Positions 51,961-62,977 of a stretch of DNA of 64,000 bases are shown here, piece by piece. The notes beneath the pieces are model-generated. The model was not told the DNA's origin and did not search any database. It saw only the letters and a program-made list of their open reading frames with translations. The translations under genes and the position numbers were made by a program. Each line of letters starts with the position of its first letter. The first letter of the stretch is position 1. The stretch comes from Nemertoderma westbladi (taxonomy: Eukaryota > Xenacoelomorpha > Nemertodermatida > Nemertodermatidae): the NCBI GenBank assembly GCA_032718475.1, contig JAUCBJ010008596.1, positions 1 through 64,000 on the forward strand, read 5' to 3'.

Positions 51961-53390
51961 TCAATTACTCCGACACAAATGGGAGATTGCATGAATGAGA
52001 GACATACCAAAGGAAGCACCCAAGAAACTGACACAGAATAATACAGTCAAGTTTTGGCCATGGCCAGGCCCTAGGACACTATCCAGTAGCAGTATGGCTA
52101 CGCCCTTCTTCTGGGTGTCTGCAACGGTGCAGTGTAGTGACAAACTGGGATGACACAGTAATGATACTGAAGGAGGAAGTAGGTAGTGAAGTGAGTCCAA
52201 ACACATGACCGGGAGGGTGGTGATTGGTATGTGGAAAAAACAAGTACAGGTGAAATATGGATGGATGCCAGTGGCCAGGGGTACAGCAAAGACGATTTGT
52301 GAATTTGGGCAATGATGGGCAATTCGAATAGTGGTCATTTGATGCAGTTTCGTTGCACTGCCAGCAGACACAGGATTCCAAGAAGGGCCTCCAGCATTTG
52401 GTGGCAGTGCACAACTTATGAAGTTAATTTTGAGAGATCCATTTCGATGCCTTTTAAGGTCATCAATAGTAGCTAATATGGAGCTAGATGAGGCGTATTT
52501 GCTGATACCGCACCAGAGCTTCCAGAAGAAAGCTCTGGTACGGTAGACGTGGTCCAATTGTGCTATTTCGTCGGCCGTCGTGAATGTTGTGCAGCCATAG
52601 CTGACAGCTGGCAAAATTAAACACTGCCATAGACGTTTTGCCGACTCCATCGACACTAAAGTTAGATTTATTCTAGCCGCTAGCCCGATAGAGCTTGCGA
52701 GGCCTTTGTGATGTAAATGTTTGTAATGGCCCCCAGGACCGTTCTTTGTTGATAGTGTGACCCCAAGGTAGTTAAACGAATTAACAAAGTCAATTTGTTG
52801 TCCATCGTAGTGTAATACATTATTACGTGAAAGTTGGCTGCCTCGTCGAAATTTAACTGCCTTTGTCTTAGAAATATTTACAGTTAAGTCATTCAATTTA
52901 CAGAAATTCAGTAAAACGTTAATCCACTTTGTATCTCTTCTATCGATTTCCCAAATATAGCGAGGTCGTCCGCATACATATATACAACACAGCCCGTAGC
53001 AATAATTATGGCTGGGGGTCTGACACAAAAAGTGTGAAGAGCAGCAGGGATAACTTATCCCCTTGGATAACCCCTTTATTATTGTTATTATTGATTCTAA
53101 CACAAAGGCACCAACACAGATACAAACATAGTTAATTAATACCAAGAATAGCCCATATAGCATTGATTAATTTATTACTAACTCCAAGATATGATAGCTT
53201 CCAATACAGTTTCACTCTATTGGTTGAATCAAAACATTTTTGAAAGTCTACGAAGACACAGTATGCGTGTCCCCCTTTTGGTTGTAAAGCGCATTTAATA
53301 CGTTCATATAGATCATTTACTGCCTGGGTAGTAGTGCGACCTTTGCAAAACCGTATTGTTCTGGTGGAAGGATGCTCAATATAGTTAAAT
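51961..53390 (-). pseudogene. LINE RT and C-terminal region fragment
   Basis: Minus strand. 53390-53160 encodes TRTIRFCKGRTTTQAVNDLY and the catalytic CVFVDFQKCFDSTN. The frame then shifts, and the continuation (53163-51961) holds NDLTVNISKTKAVKFRRG, FNYLGVTLS and LPAVSYGCTTF, then a Cys-containing tail in other frames (CVCWQCNETASNDHYSNC). The YADD-containing part is eroded. It is a 5'-truncated inactive LINE in the host intron. Confidence 0.8.
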
Positions 53391-53826
53391 ATAATAAATT
53401 AAATTACAATAAAATAAATTAAATTAAATTACACGATTCTATATTCTTTAGCTCATTTAGATAAATTTCATTCGAGATATATTCGTTTATCTAATAAAAT
53501 GCAACTCTTATTCTAACAATTCAAGCGCTTTATGTAAATCGTCTCGGTATCGGTATCGCCTCTTCTACATCCCCCATCATAGCCATTGGCTATGTCCCCA
53601 AGTCCGATCTTTCTTTCAATAATAATAAACACTGTTTAAATATAATATATGCTTCATCCTGTTGTTGTCTGGAGTTGCAGAGCTGTTCAAGTAGCTATAT
53701 TTTTTAAGTGACTGAGTGGTGTATATTTATTTATTGAAAAATATAATACATAGAGAAATATTTATTTATAAGCCACCTGACACACGTATGATTGGAGTTG
53801 AAAGAGATTTTAAAATATAATATAGT
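53391..53826. other. No gene seen
   Basis: AT-rich with AATTAAATTAAAT runs near 53400-53430. Nothing recognised. Confidence 0.4.
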
Positions 53827-53859
53827 TTATGTAATTATATTATATCTATATATATATAT

Positions 53860-54080
53860 AAATTTGCATTTATTCTGAGCCATTTCTAAGTCTTCATCTT
53901 CTGATATCCCCAGCAAAACAATATTCATTGCCCTCTGGTTTCTGAACACAGATTCGCAAAAGTGTTGTTGATTACCACAAACATCTTTCAAAGATGAAAT
54001 CTCCTTTTCTAATTTCTCCACTTTGCCAGATATTCTATTGTTCGCCACCTTCAGCTCAACTACTTCCTTCTGAGGCTATT
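53860..54080 (-). pseudogene. LINE ORF1 coiled-coil fragment
   Basis: The minus-strand frame reads KVEKLEKEISSLKDVCGN, then NQRAMNIVLLGISEDEDLE: a coiled coil followed by the N..L.GI.E start of an L1-type ORF1 RNA-binding domain (compare LINE C, where RNNVLLHG follows its coiled coil). It breaks into AT-rich DNA at about 53880. Confidence 0.65.
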
Positions 54081-54811
54081 GGTTGACTAATTCTATACCG
54101 ATTACCTACTAACTACATGGTTTGTTTGTTGGTTTGTTTGTAGACTCAACTACAGGTTATAGTTGTATTCAAACCGTTCAAGCCGTGGAAATAAACATCG
54201 GATCCGTAATAAAGGGTAATCAAGGAAATTAATCAAGCAAATGTGTACTAGAACATAAAGCGAACAGTTAAAACTAATTTGGTATCGACAGATAAAAATA
54301 TTGCTGATAATCTCATACGAATTCCACAGCTATGAATAAAAGTTAACTGTATACCTGTTGACGTCAAGAACACAATTCAATAGCATTGAACAGAATGGAT
54401 GACCAGAGTCTAAAGATGCGAGTAGCGAACTCTACTCAATAGTACACCAAGGGGCAGAACGAACTGCAGAGTTGAGAAAGGAGGATCACAAAATCCAACA
54501 AACAGTATTATACAAATGATTGCATGGAAGGTACTTAAATATACCCTAGTCCAATTCTCTGGAAAACCTGTACAACATTGGTTCAGGAATCCTGGAATCG
54601 CATTTCAATGGATTTGGCAGAATATGGGCATCATAAATATTTGACAATGATGTATTCGGTTCTATGAAATTCTTTCAGTTCATCTAACCCCTATAGCAAA
54701 ATACCAAACCCAATCTTTATTGTTATCTACTAATCAGCTGTGATGAAACACCAATTATCCCCTACTACCAGGCATTACTGTTGTATTATCATCCATTGAT
54801 GTACTACTTCT
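54081..54811. other. No gene seen
   Basis: A GTTTGTTTGTTGG run at about 54120. Otherwise nothing recognised; presumed intron. Confidence 0.4.
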
Positions 54812-54872
54812 ACTAGTATCGGCATGCTGCATTGCAGCTGCATTTTTAAGAATGCTGTGCCGGCTTGTCAAA
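54812..54872 (-). pseudogene. Third copy of the 8.4-kb LINE tail
   Basis: About 60 bp (CTAGTATCGGCATGCTGCAT onward to CCGGCTTGTC) identical or nearly so to 11694-11755 and inverse to about 8450-8510. Confidence 0.8.
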
Positions 54873-54889
54873 AAATGGTTTAAACAAAA

Positions 54890-55060
54890 TGGTTCCCAAG
54901 CTTCTCATGTTCTCAAAGGTTTCCAAGTTCTCTGAAGTTCACAACGGTTATCAAGTTTCTCATGTTCTCTATTATTCTCAAGTTCTCTAAGGTTCTCAAG
55001 TTCTCAAACTATCAAGTTCTCAACCTATCAAGATCTCAAACTATCAAGTTATAAAACTCT
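54890..55060. repeat. TTCTCAAG-type simple repeat
   Basis: Degenerate repetition of GTTCTCAAG, TTCTCTAAG and CTATCAAG. Confidence 0.85.
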
Positions 55061-55249
55061 CATCTCTATTTGTGAGAGATCGCATGAAACCGATGTTACA
55101 CCATACACAGTTTCTCATAATGTTACAGATTGTGAAAGATTTACCCAATTAATGGTCTCAACAAACCAACCATCACTAACTGTGTATTTGGTGGAATCTA
55201 CAGATGAGTTGCGTTCCCCCAGACTCTCAATATCATTGATAAAACTGCT

Positions 55250-55560
55250 CAATGCTGTCCTCGTGCTAAACCAGAAGCACTGTATTCTGAGAAATCTAGA
55301 TGCGAGTGACTAGTGTCGGGGAATGATGCCAAATCAATTAGGTGTGCTATAAATTGGAAGGGTATGCTAGAGTGGGATACTAAAACTAGCAAGTCGATGC
55401 CAGAGGGTGAGTGCTTTAAATCATACGTTGAAAACCTATTGGGGGATCATCAATACTCTGATCAGCCACTAGAGTCAATAGACCTCAGCGATGCCCCATA
55501 CTTACCAAATTAAAGGGAGTTTGCTGAAACGATTGCAGACATAAAACCTAACAATGGATA
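55250..55560 (+). pseudogene. Possible LINE inter-domain fragment
   Basis: A 66-codon frame (55313-55513) reads SIRCAINWKGMLEWD, then ECFKSYVENLLG and QPLESIDLSDAPYLPN. It resembles the linker between endonuclease and RT of some LINE ORF2 proteins. No catalytic motif is present, so the call is weak. Confidence 0.4.
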
Positions 55561-55869
55561 CATTGGTATTGCGCATTGGGCTTGTTTTAGTTGTTGATTT
55601 GTCACTGGATGTTCTTCAGGGATCAACAGTATAGCTTTATTTTCACAACCATTGCTCTTAAAATTATCCACTTTTTTTTAATTCTAATATTTTGAGGTTA
55701 ATAAAGGCAAGAAACTCATCTAATCAGACCACTCCTCCTCAGAGTCAGTAGCTTATTTATTAAACCTCCTGCAAGAAGAACATTTTTTACTGGCCAATGG
55801 TTGGTTCTATATGAAAATGAATATATTTATTCACTATTTGATGTAAATTTACTGTGGGTGGGTGGGATA

Positions 55870-55998
55870 TCTACAGAAGAGGGAATATATAGAGTAGAAA
55901 GGATACCTACAACAGTATAATCTACAGTATAGCGATTATCTACAGTAGAAGGAACATTTACAGTAGTTGGAATATATACTGTAGATGGGATGTCTATG
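55870..55998. repeat. TCTACAGTAGA satellite, left block
   Basis: Imperfect units of 16-20 bp around GAATATCTACAGTAGA. Related blocks at 57485-57528 and 59598-59725 show one array split by two LINE insertions. Confidence 0.85.
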
Positions 55999-56059
55999 TA
56001 TGTATGTATGTATATTATCGACTACTATGTAGAATAATAATTGCACAGAGAAATTGTTT

Positions 56060-57482
56060 ACAGATGATTTACATATATTACCGGTCATTGTTAACCGTTT
56101 GCGGTTATACCGTCCCTTTTCTATTGCGAGTTCGTGGGAACTGGTGCGAATACAAGCAAATGAGTGGATGTCCGGGTTGGAGTAGATCCCGTTATATGCC
56201 TGTGGGCGTTTGAGATCAGGGTTAATGGTCAAATAAGTCACATAACGACTCTTTCCTAGGGCTGCTTTCCTAATTACGGCGTTTTTCAGTGTTGAGAGGG
56301 ATTTCTCCAATATAATTTCTGGGCTGTCGGAGGTCAGACACGCTTTGAGGAATCGGCACATTGGGGAGTAGTTCGGTTCGCTTGAGTTTAGAATTAATAA
56401 CAGTGGTGAATTCTGATCTGGGTAATCTTGTGATAGAATACGTTTAATTAAATTTGTAGTTCGCGACTTTATGATGTCAGTCAAAAGTGGGCGACCGAGT
56501 TCGATATATGGTATTTCGTTTGGTGTGGACAGTTTCACTCCAAGCATTGTCTTTAAAACTCGTCGATATTGAACTTCTAGTTTCGAAGTGTTAACGCTGT
56601 GCCAACCCTCGCAATTGTATAAAATACCATTGATAAGGCACGCATCCAGCACCTTTTCCTTCACACGGAGGGGTGCATTTATATTTTCTCTCAAAAATGC
56701 ATAAAACTTAATAAAGTGCTTTTGTCTGTTTTTTAAGTCTTCCAAAAATATATCTTTAATATTTCCGGATGAATTTAGTGACGAACCGAGGTAAATTTCA
56801 GAGTTCGAATGATTTATACTTCCGTGACTCAAAGTAAGTGGCTTGTGGTGACTTTCACCAGAATTGATGCAGATGCTACATTTGGTGGGATTTAGTGTGA
56901 TGAAGTTTTCTAAACAATATTTTTCCAGTGTTTCCAATTTTACTTCGGCAAGTGTTTGGCTGGTTGCTAGGACAAGAGTGTCGTCAGCATGAATGAGCAG
57001 GTGTAGTTTGTGGATAGTTTCTTCCCATGCAAATTTGTTGAATTGAATAGCCCGATCAAACCTATTGTATATACAATAAACAGAATGGGGCTGGATGGGG
57101 CTCCTTGTCGAATACCACACAAAATTTTGAAGATATGGGAATATTCGCCATTGAAGTCAACTGCCGCGAAGGTGTTCTGATACATTGCTATTAATGCGGT
57201 GAGCATTACAGCGCTGCATCCCATGCCGCTGAGTTTGATAAATAACTTCCTACGACTTATCGTGTCGAAGGCTGCAGTAAAATCGGTTAGTATAATAAAT
57301 AGTGTTTTCTTTGAGTTTCTTGCAATGTCCATTAGTAGTCTGACAGAGAGAACGTGGAGTATACAGCTTTTACCTTTTTGGAAGGCAGTTTGTTCGCTAG
57401 GAATGTTTAACCATTTCGTGATTCGTAAACGCAAAATTAAATCATAGAGTTTGGCAAAAATTGATAGTAATGTTATACCTCT
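56060..57482 (-). pseudogene. LINE E reverse transcriptase, minus strand
   Basis: From 57482 leftwards: [18 protein letters not shown], then ILTDFTAAFDTISRRKLF and GIRQGAPSSPILF. After a shift near 57050, LLIHADDTLVLA (HADD at the catalytic site), a C-terminal domain and a basic end (IEKGRYNRKRLT). The endonuclease is absent (5' truncation). One frameshift; otherwise open for nearly 400 codons. The clade differs from LINE A, C and F. Confidence 0.85.
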
Positions 57483-57484
57483 CA

Positions 57485-57528
57485 CAAATACCTCTACAGT
57501 AGAAGGAATATGTACTGTAGATGGAATT
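57485..57528. repeat. Satellite remnant between two LINEs
   Basis: About 44 bp of the TCTACAGTAGA array, followed by four ATTCTG/ATT units leading into LINE F. Confidence 0.8.
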
Positions 57529-59459
57529 CTGATTATTCTGATTATTCTGATTATTCTGATTATAATAATTACTGCAAATATAGAAACCTTGTCCAACGGG
57601 AAATAAAAAAAGCTAAATCTGAATATTTGTACAACAAAATAAGTGAGAATAAAGATAATCCAAAAAGTCTATGGTCTACCCTAAAATCTTTAGGTTATAA
57701 AAACCTTAAATCTAAATCGAATATTGTTCTGCAAGATAACGGTGAGCTGATTCATGATCATACTCTAGTTAGTAATTTATTTAATAATTATTTTACTAAT
57801 GTTGCCTCTAATTTAGTTAAGAGGTTGCCGTTATCAAGTAATAAATATAGTATAGGGTCCGAAACTCTAAATAATTTTTATTTAGAAAAGTTACAAAATT
57901 CAGAAAAGTTATTTTTAAAACCCGTTTCTGAGGATTTCGTTTTTAAAAATCTACTTAGCCTATCAGCCTCAAAAAGTACCGGTCTAGATCTAATACCTGC
58001 CCGTTTTCTTAAGGATGGTGCTGAAGTACTTAAAGTGCCTATTACTTTTATTATTAATTACTCTATCGTAGATAATGTAGTACCAGACGAACTGAAATTA
58101 GCTAAGGTTGTTCCTCTGTATAAAAAGAATAGTAAAGTAGAACCCTGTAATTACAGACCTGTTAGTATCTTAAGTATTGTATCTAAAATTCTAGAACGTT
58201 CTGTTTTTCTACAGCTGGAGGCACATCTTAGTAGGCTAAATCTGATCTATGAACTTCAGTCCGGTTTTCGTAAATCATATTCTACAGACACCTGCCTTAT
58301 TAACTTAACTGATACAATTAGATGTAATAACGCAAAGGGTTTATATACCGGTATGGTAATGTTGGACCTACAAAAGGCTTTCGATACTGTAGATCACGAA
58401 ATTCTGCTTGGTAAGTTAGGCCTGATGGGTGTAGGTTCTATAGACTGGTTCAAGTCCTACCTGTCAGACAGAGGTCAAACTGTAGTCATTAGCAAATCGC
58501 TGTCTACTGTACAAGAGATTACCTGTGGTGTACCGCAAGGTAGTATATTAGGTCCTCTGCTTTTTGTATGCTATGTAAATGATATGATAAGTAGTATAGA
58601 TCCCGATTTTAAACTCATTTTATATGCCGACGACAGTGCTCTTATTTTCTCTCATAAAGATCCTATCCATATTTCCCAAAAGTTAAGTGCAGTTCTAGAA
58701 TCCTGTAATGAGTGGTTGGTTGATAATAAGCTATCCATTCACTACGGTAAAACTGAAAGTATTTTGTTTGGTTCCAAAAGAAAGTTAAAGAAGGTAACTA
58801 AGTTTGAAGTCACTAGTAATGGACATAAGATTGAAAATAAAAAGGAAGTTAAATATTTAGGCGCCACATTGGATAACTGCTTATCAGGAGAAAGTACAGT
58901 GAAAAATATTTTCTCGAAAGTTAACAGTAGGCTTAGGTTTCTATACAGAAACCAAAATAGTTTGAACACCGACTCCCGCAAGTTACTTTGCTCTTCTTTA
59001 ATACAGTGTCACATGGACTATGCGTGCTCTTCTTGGTATGAAGGCTTAACCAAACAGCTTAAATGTAAATTACAAGTAGCTCAGAATAAAGTAGTACGAT
59101 TTATTAAAGACTACAAACCTAGGCACCACCTAACTCCAGATGACTTTTCTGAATCTGGACTACTTAACTTAGATAGTAGAGTTAAGCAGCTACGCCTTAA
59201 CCATGTGCATAAAGTGTATAATGGTAAATGTCCCAATTACCTAAAACAAAAATTCAACAGAGTACGCGATACACACTCTTACAGTACCAGAGCTAGTGCT
59301 TCAAACTTCTACCTCCCGAATTGTAAATCCTTTGAATCTGATACTTTCTTTTTTAACGGCATAAAAAATTGGAACGCTCTGCCTAATGAAATTAAAAACC
59401 TAAATAATCAATATTCTTTTAAATCTGCAAAATGTAATATTGTATTTGTAACCAAGTAA
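57510..59459 (+). CDS. LINE F ORF2 C-terminal two-thirds with intact RT
   Basis: 649 codons. The ATG and first residues ([18 protein letters not shown]) come from the satellite and an ATTCTG repeat; LINE coding starts about 57560 with [20 protein letters not shown] motifs in order: [50 protein letters not shown], catalytic [18 protein letters not shown], and the usual C-terminal THSYSTRAS and GIKNWNALP. The endonuclease is missing through 5' truncation, so it cannot retrotranspose alone, but the RT frame is undamaged. The group is CR1/L2/Jockey-like, related to LINE C. Confidence 0.9.
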   Translation: MYCRWNSDYSDYSDYSDYNNYCKYRNLVQREIKKAKSEYLYNKISENKDNPKSLWSTLKSLGYKNLKSKSNIVLQDNGELIHDHTLVSNLFNNYFTNVASNLVKRLPLSSNKYSIGSETLNNFYLEKLQNSEKLFLKPVSEDFVFKNLLSLSASKSTGLDLIPARFLKDGAEVLKVPITFIINYSIVDNVVPDELKLAKVVPLYKKNSKVEPCNYRPVSILSIVSKILERSVFLQLEAHLSRLNLIYELQSGFRKSYSTDTCLINLTDTIRCNNAKGLYTGMVMLDLQKAFDTVDHEILLGKLGLMGVGSIDWFKSYLSDRGQTVVISKSLSTVQEITCGVPQGSILGPLLFVCYVNDMISSIDPDFKLILYADDSALIFSHKDPIHISQKLSAVLESCNEWLVDNKLSIHYGKTESILFGSKRKLKKVTKFEVTSNGHKIENKKEVKYLGATLDNCLSGESTVKNIFSKVNSRLRFLYRNQNSLNTDSRKLLCSSLIQCHMDYACSSWYEGLTKQLKCKLQVAQNKVVRFIKDYKPRHHLTPDDFSESGLLNLDSRVKQLRLNHVHKVYNGKCPNYLKQKFNRVRDTHSYSTRASASNFYLPNCKSFESDTFFFNGIKNWNALPNEIKNLNNQYSFKSAKCNIVFVTK

Positions 59460-59597
59460 CATAAAGGACCCCCTTGGAAATAAGCTGCAAAGCTTTAGGG
59501 GTAATCCTATATGTTATGTTGGACAATACCTTTATACCGGTACATTGTTTGGTGTATTTGTTATTGTTTTTACATAATGTATAAATAAATCTATGAA
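59460..59597 (+). other. LINE F 3' UTR and tail
   Basis: 138 bp ending TGTATAAATAAATCTATGAA before the satellite resumes. There is no poly(A); AAATAAAT is the likely tail. Confidence 0.7.
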
Positions 59598-59725
59598 TAT
59601 CTACAGTAGATAGAATATCTACAGTAGAGCGATTATCTACAACAGTAGGAATATTTTCAGTAGATTGAATGTCTATAGTGGATGGAACATCTACAACAGA
59701 AGGAATATATACTGTAGGGGGGATT
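59598..59725. repeat. TCTACAGTAGA satellite, right block
   Basis: Same unit family as 55870-55998 (ATATCTACAGTAGATAG, GAATGTCTATAGTGGATGG). Confidence 0.85.
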
Positions 59726-59829
59726 TCATAGTCTTAATAAAGTGTTAAGGTGTGAGAACTCTGTCTAGAGTTATTCAGAATACGGCTGTCAGGATACAGA
59801 TTTTCTCAATTTGTGGATAATTCCACCAA

Positions 59830-60480
59830 TGAAATTGGCAGCGCCTCCTGATTTACAATGGCATCTGTTTCCAAGGCATTATGCAAACATTATACAAAAT
59901 TATGCTGCCTATAGTGATCATCCTGGCTCCGGTAACGTGCATGTTGCAAATCCATTTCTTCTTTGCGTCTCTTTGCTACATGTAGTTCTGATTTTTCAGC
60001 TTTCTTCAAAAGCTCCCTCTCAACTCGTTCCACCTCTTCCTTCTTTTGCCGAGCCCACTGCTCAATTTATCTTATCTTCTGCTTAACTTCTTTGCTGCTC
60101 GTCTTCCTCTGCATCATGTAAAGCTTGGCATTCAGCTTCCATGGCTTCGATACTACCGCCCCCTCTGGTGCAATTTTAGTTTGTAGTCTAGACTGTAAGA
60201 TCGTATTTGGAGACAGTAAGTTTCAGGTCGTGTTGTGCTGTCGTGTTGCTGGATTTATGTGAGTAGGGCGAGGAATGGAAGAGAAAGGTATTGGAAATTT
60301 ATCCCATGTTAATGATTGTGCAGGACTATGGATTACCCTAGCTGTTCCTGTACTCACTTCCGACACCTCAACTACATGATCTACATGGTGTGAACTGGCC
60401 CAGTTTACCAACTGGAACAGTAGGTCCTTTACATTGCTGATAAAAGAAGGCGGGACAGCAGGTCTATAATAAACGTAAGT
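59830..60480 (-). pseudogene. Decayed coiled-coil (Gag-like?) fragment
   Basis: One minus-strand frame reads through with three stops (about 60221, 60066 and 59905): NVKDLLFQLVNWASSHH, a Pro-rich stretch with PIPFSSIPRPTHINP, then a Lys/Glu coiled coil (QWARQKKEEVERVERELLKK). The arrangement recalls retroelement Gag N-terminal regions but I cannot place it. It could also be a dead host exon. Confidence 0.4.
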
Positions 60481-60585
60481 CATAAATTTTAATTAATTTT
60501 AATCATTAATTTAATAAATATTTAAATAAAACTGTCATTTATTTCATAAATATGAAATAATTTAATGATCATTCCTATTCTTTAC

Positions 60586-60774
60586 CGTTACAATCAGGTG
60601 TGCAATAGCCCCAATTCCCAGGAACATAGGTCCTATCCTCACTGACTTCAGTGGCGCACCAGTTCGATTCTTTATCGATCACTGGACAATCTGTGTACTC
60701 TGTTCCTGCGTAGATGAATGGGAACCGGCAGTTCCGATATGGTCTCGCACCAGATGTTGTTCTGCACGCGCTCA
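60586..60774 (-). CDS. Host exon: fibronectin type II domain
   Basis: The minus-strand exon lies between acceptor TCCCTTTGCAG (before 60774) and donor GTAAAGAA (after 60586). It is 189 bp with phase 1 at both ends. It encodes CRTTSGARPYRNC, then RFPFIYAGTEYTDC, NWCATE and GNWGYC: the C..PF.Y.G..Y.DC....WC......WGYC pattern of FN2/kringle-like modules with all conserved cysteines. FN2 modules bind collagen and glycans in secreted proteins. It is first of three module exons on this strand. Confidence 0.9.
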
Positions 60775-60914
60775 CTGCAAAGGGAACCAATATTAATAAT
60801 GTTATTTTATAAATAAATAATAACTATCCCTACAGTACATTATTACACTCTAAAATACCTAATCCACTCATCAGTTCCATATTCTTGCACACATGATCTC
60901 CATCACAAATTATT

Positions 60915-60985
60915 ACAGCGTCACCATGGGCTGGGTTTGAACCCGCATCCAGCTGGCGGTCATCCGCGGCGCCACCCACTGCCTT
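60915..60985 (-). mobile_element. Possible tRNA-derived SINE head
   Basis: On the minus strand TGGCGCCGCGG (A-box-like) is followed 20 bp later by GGTTCAAACCC (a good B box). The spacing is short for a tRNA. The local sequence is much GC-richer than its surroundings (60930-61040). Confidence 0.35.
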
Positions 60986-61040
60986 CGGGGATCCAGGGTG
61001 AAGTGGAGGAGCGGCCTAGGGCTGGATGACGGTGCTGGGC

Positions 61041-62124
61041 TTGCGTCTAGAGCGCTCTAAACTAAAAATTCTCAAAATTTCGTGCTCCTTACAAATAAGT
61101 TTTAAAAGTTTCATTGTATCTTGGTGATGGGTATCTGTGCAATTGTTTGTTTGTTAATATTGTTTGTATTTGTTAACCAGTTAAAATTAATTATAATCTC
61201 TAATTATCTACTTACAACGACTTACAATTAAACAAACACTAGCTTTCAATGAACTTACTTAAAGTACCGTAGTATACCGTAGTATAGTGGACCATGGCTA
61301 CCAATCAATTTGTATATAAATATTTTTTCTTACTTTCTTATTTATGACCATTATGACCATTGTAAAACCTCGGCTGCATACAGGCTATGCCGACAGAATA
61401 GAACAGGGATTAATATTTTGCATTATGGCAGAAGGAAAGTGATGCTAAATGTTGAGGTCAGGCATTGACATTACTGAAACAGCTGATAAAATAAGTTGAA
61501 CTGTGAAATGTATAGTTGGAAAATCCGTCACCTGGCGCTGTTTGATAACAGTGAAAACAGTCGTTCCTGCGATTCCTCTGTGGAATTCCAACCATGGCAA
61601 CTTCCCGACAGAGTTTCACCGAGCGACGAATTTTGGAAACCAAACTCTACTTCCATGCTGCACCAGCACATAAACACAGAGGAAGCTGGTGAGAAAATCC
61701 TAGACGGAAAGGTGTGTTCAAAACTATAAACTCGATTTATGAACTTGGGAATATTCAGGATCGTGGTTCAGGTGGATTGATCCCAGTACGAGACGTGCGA
61801 GGAGTTATACAACGATAGACAACGAAGCACCAACGACGAGCAGGAACGACTGTTTTCACTGTTATGATAACAACTGTTTTGAACGACTGGCGATTGCTTT
61901 TTTATTATTTTTTGGACTCTCCTTTGTTTTTTCTGTAGTTTATTTATTGTTATTGAACTGTTTTCACCTTTGCAACGTCACTTTCTAATTTTAATTTTAA
62001 ACTTTCTTGAGGCATTCGAATTAGTTTGAGAGGTGGTATCATGAGTGACCCCATACAGCAATGTAGTAATTTAAGTACAGTAGGACAAGTGTGTTGTATA
62101 AGTCCATTAATACTGATGGTATAC
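61041..62124. other. No gene seen
   Basis: AT-rich, with no supported exon or repeat. GTACCGTAGTATACCGTAGT near 61265 is a short direct repeat. Confidence 0.4.
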
Positions 62125-62585
62125 AGGTCAGGTCAGGTATTCTAGGTCATTGATCAAGAAAACTTGCCACCTCCATGCAGCATAAAAGAGGTGCCACCTG
62201 TAGATGCATAGACCCCTTTTACTAGGGCAAATCTGGTCCTGTAACTAGGACCCCCTTCGTTCTGGGATAAGGACGCCCTTGGTCCTGGATTAAGGACCCA
62301 TATACTTGGCTGCAGTGGTATATGGCCTGACCAGGCAGATGGTGATCTACCAATGGCTGGTCAGGAGTAGAGTGTTCTCATGTCCACTCTAAGAGCACTT
62401 CACTGCGACCTGCACCTGGCAGCAAGGGTACAGGGCTTGACCCAGCAGATGAGCTGCAACAGCCAATGGTGGGTCATGTGGGCCAGAGTAGATATGGGTG
62501 ATGGGCCTCATATCTGACTCCATTGCGACACCCACCCTGTGGAATGGCAAACCAGGGTGTGGTATTTGCCCCGAGAGAGCTGATG
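62125..62585 (+). mobile_element. LINE A family 5' UTR, second copy
   Basis: Nearly identical, in opposite orientation, to 34880-35340, starting with the same AGGTCAGGTCAGGTATTC. The similarity stops at GCCCCGAGAGAGCTGA. Confidence 0.9.
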
Positions 62586-62589
62586 GTAT

Positions 62590-62965
62590 AGAAAACGACT
62601 TTACTTTATTTATGTCTCCAATCTTCCTGCTGATAGTTTTGCAAACTTTAAGTAGGTGAGGATACCAATTCAATAGGTCATCGATATGTACTCCTAATAC
62701 TTTTGCGAATTTAACTCTTTCGATAGTTTTTGAATCAATAGAAAGTGATTGATTGTCAATTTGGATTGATCTGTTTGATACATTAAATATTAAGTAATTT
62801 GTTTTTCTTGTGTTCAGTGATAGCCGATTGATTTGAAGCCACCTTGACAGTTTATTCAGTTCGTGGTTTGTTTCGGAGAAAAGAAAATCATTTGTTTCAG
62901 GTGAGTAATTTAAACTGAAACAGTCTGGCAGTACTGTACTACTGTTCGGCCGCATTTCAAGTAGT
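62590..62965 (-). pseudogene. Foreign LINE RT fragment inside LINE A copy
   Basis: The minus-strand frame reads ETNHELNKLSRWLQINRLSL, NTRKTNYLIFN and RVKFAKVLGVHIDDLLNW: the post-catalytic part of a CR1/Jockey-type RT. It replaces the endonuclease region between the LINE A 5' UTR and its later coding part. Confidence 0.75.
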
Positions 62966-62977
62966 GAGCAGTTGGGA

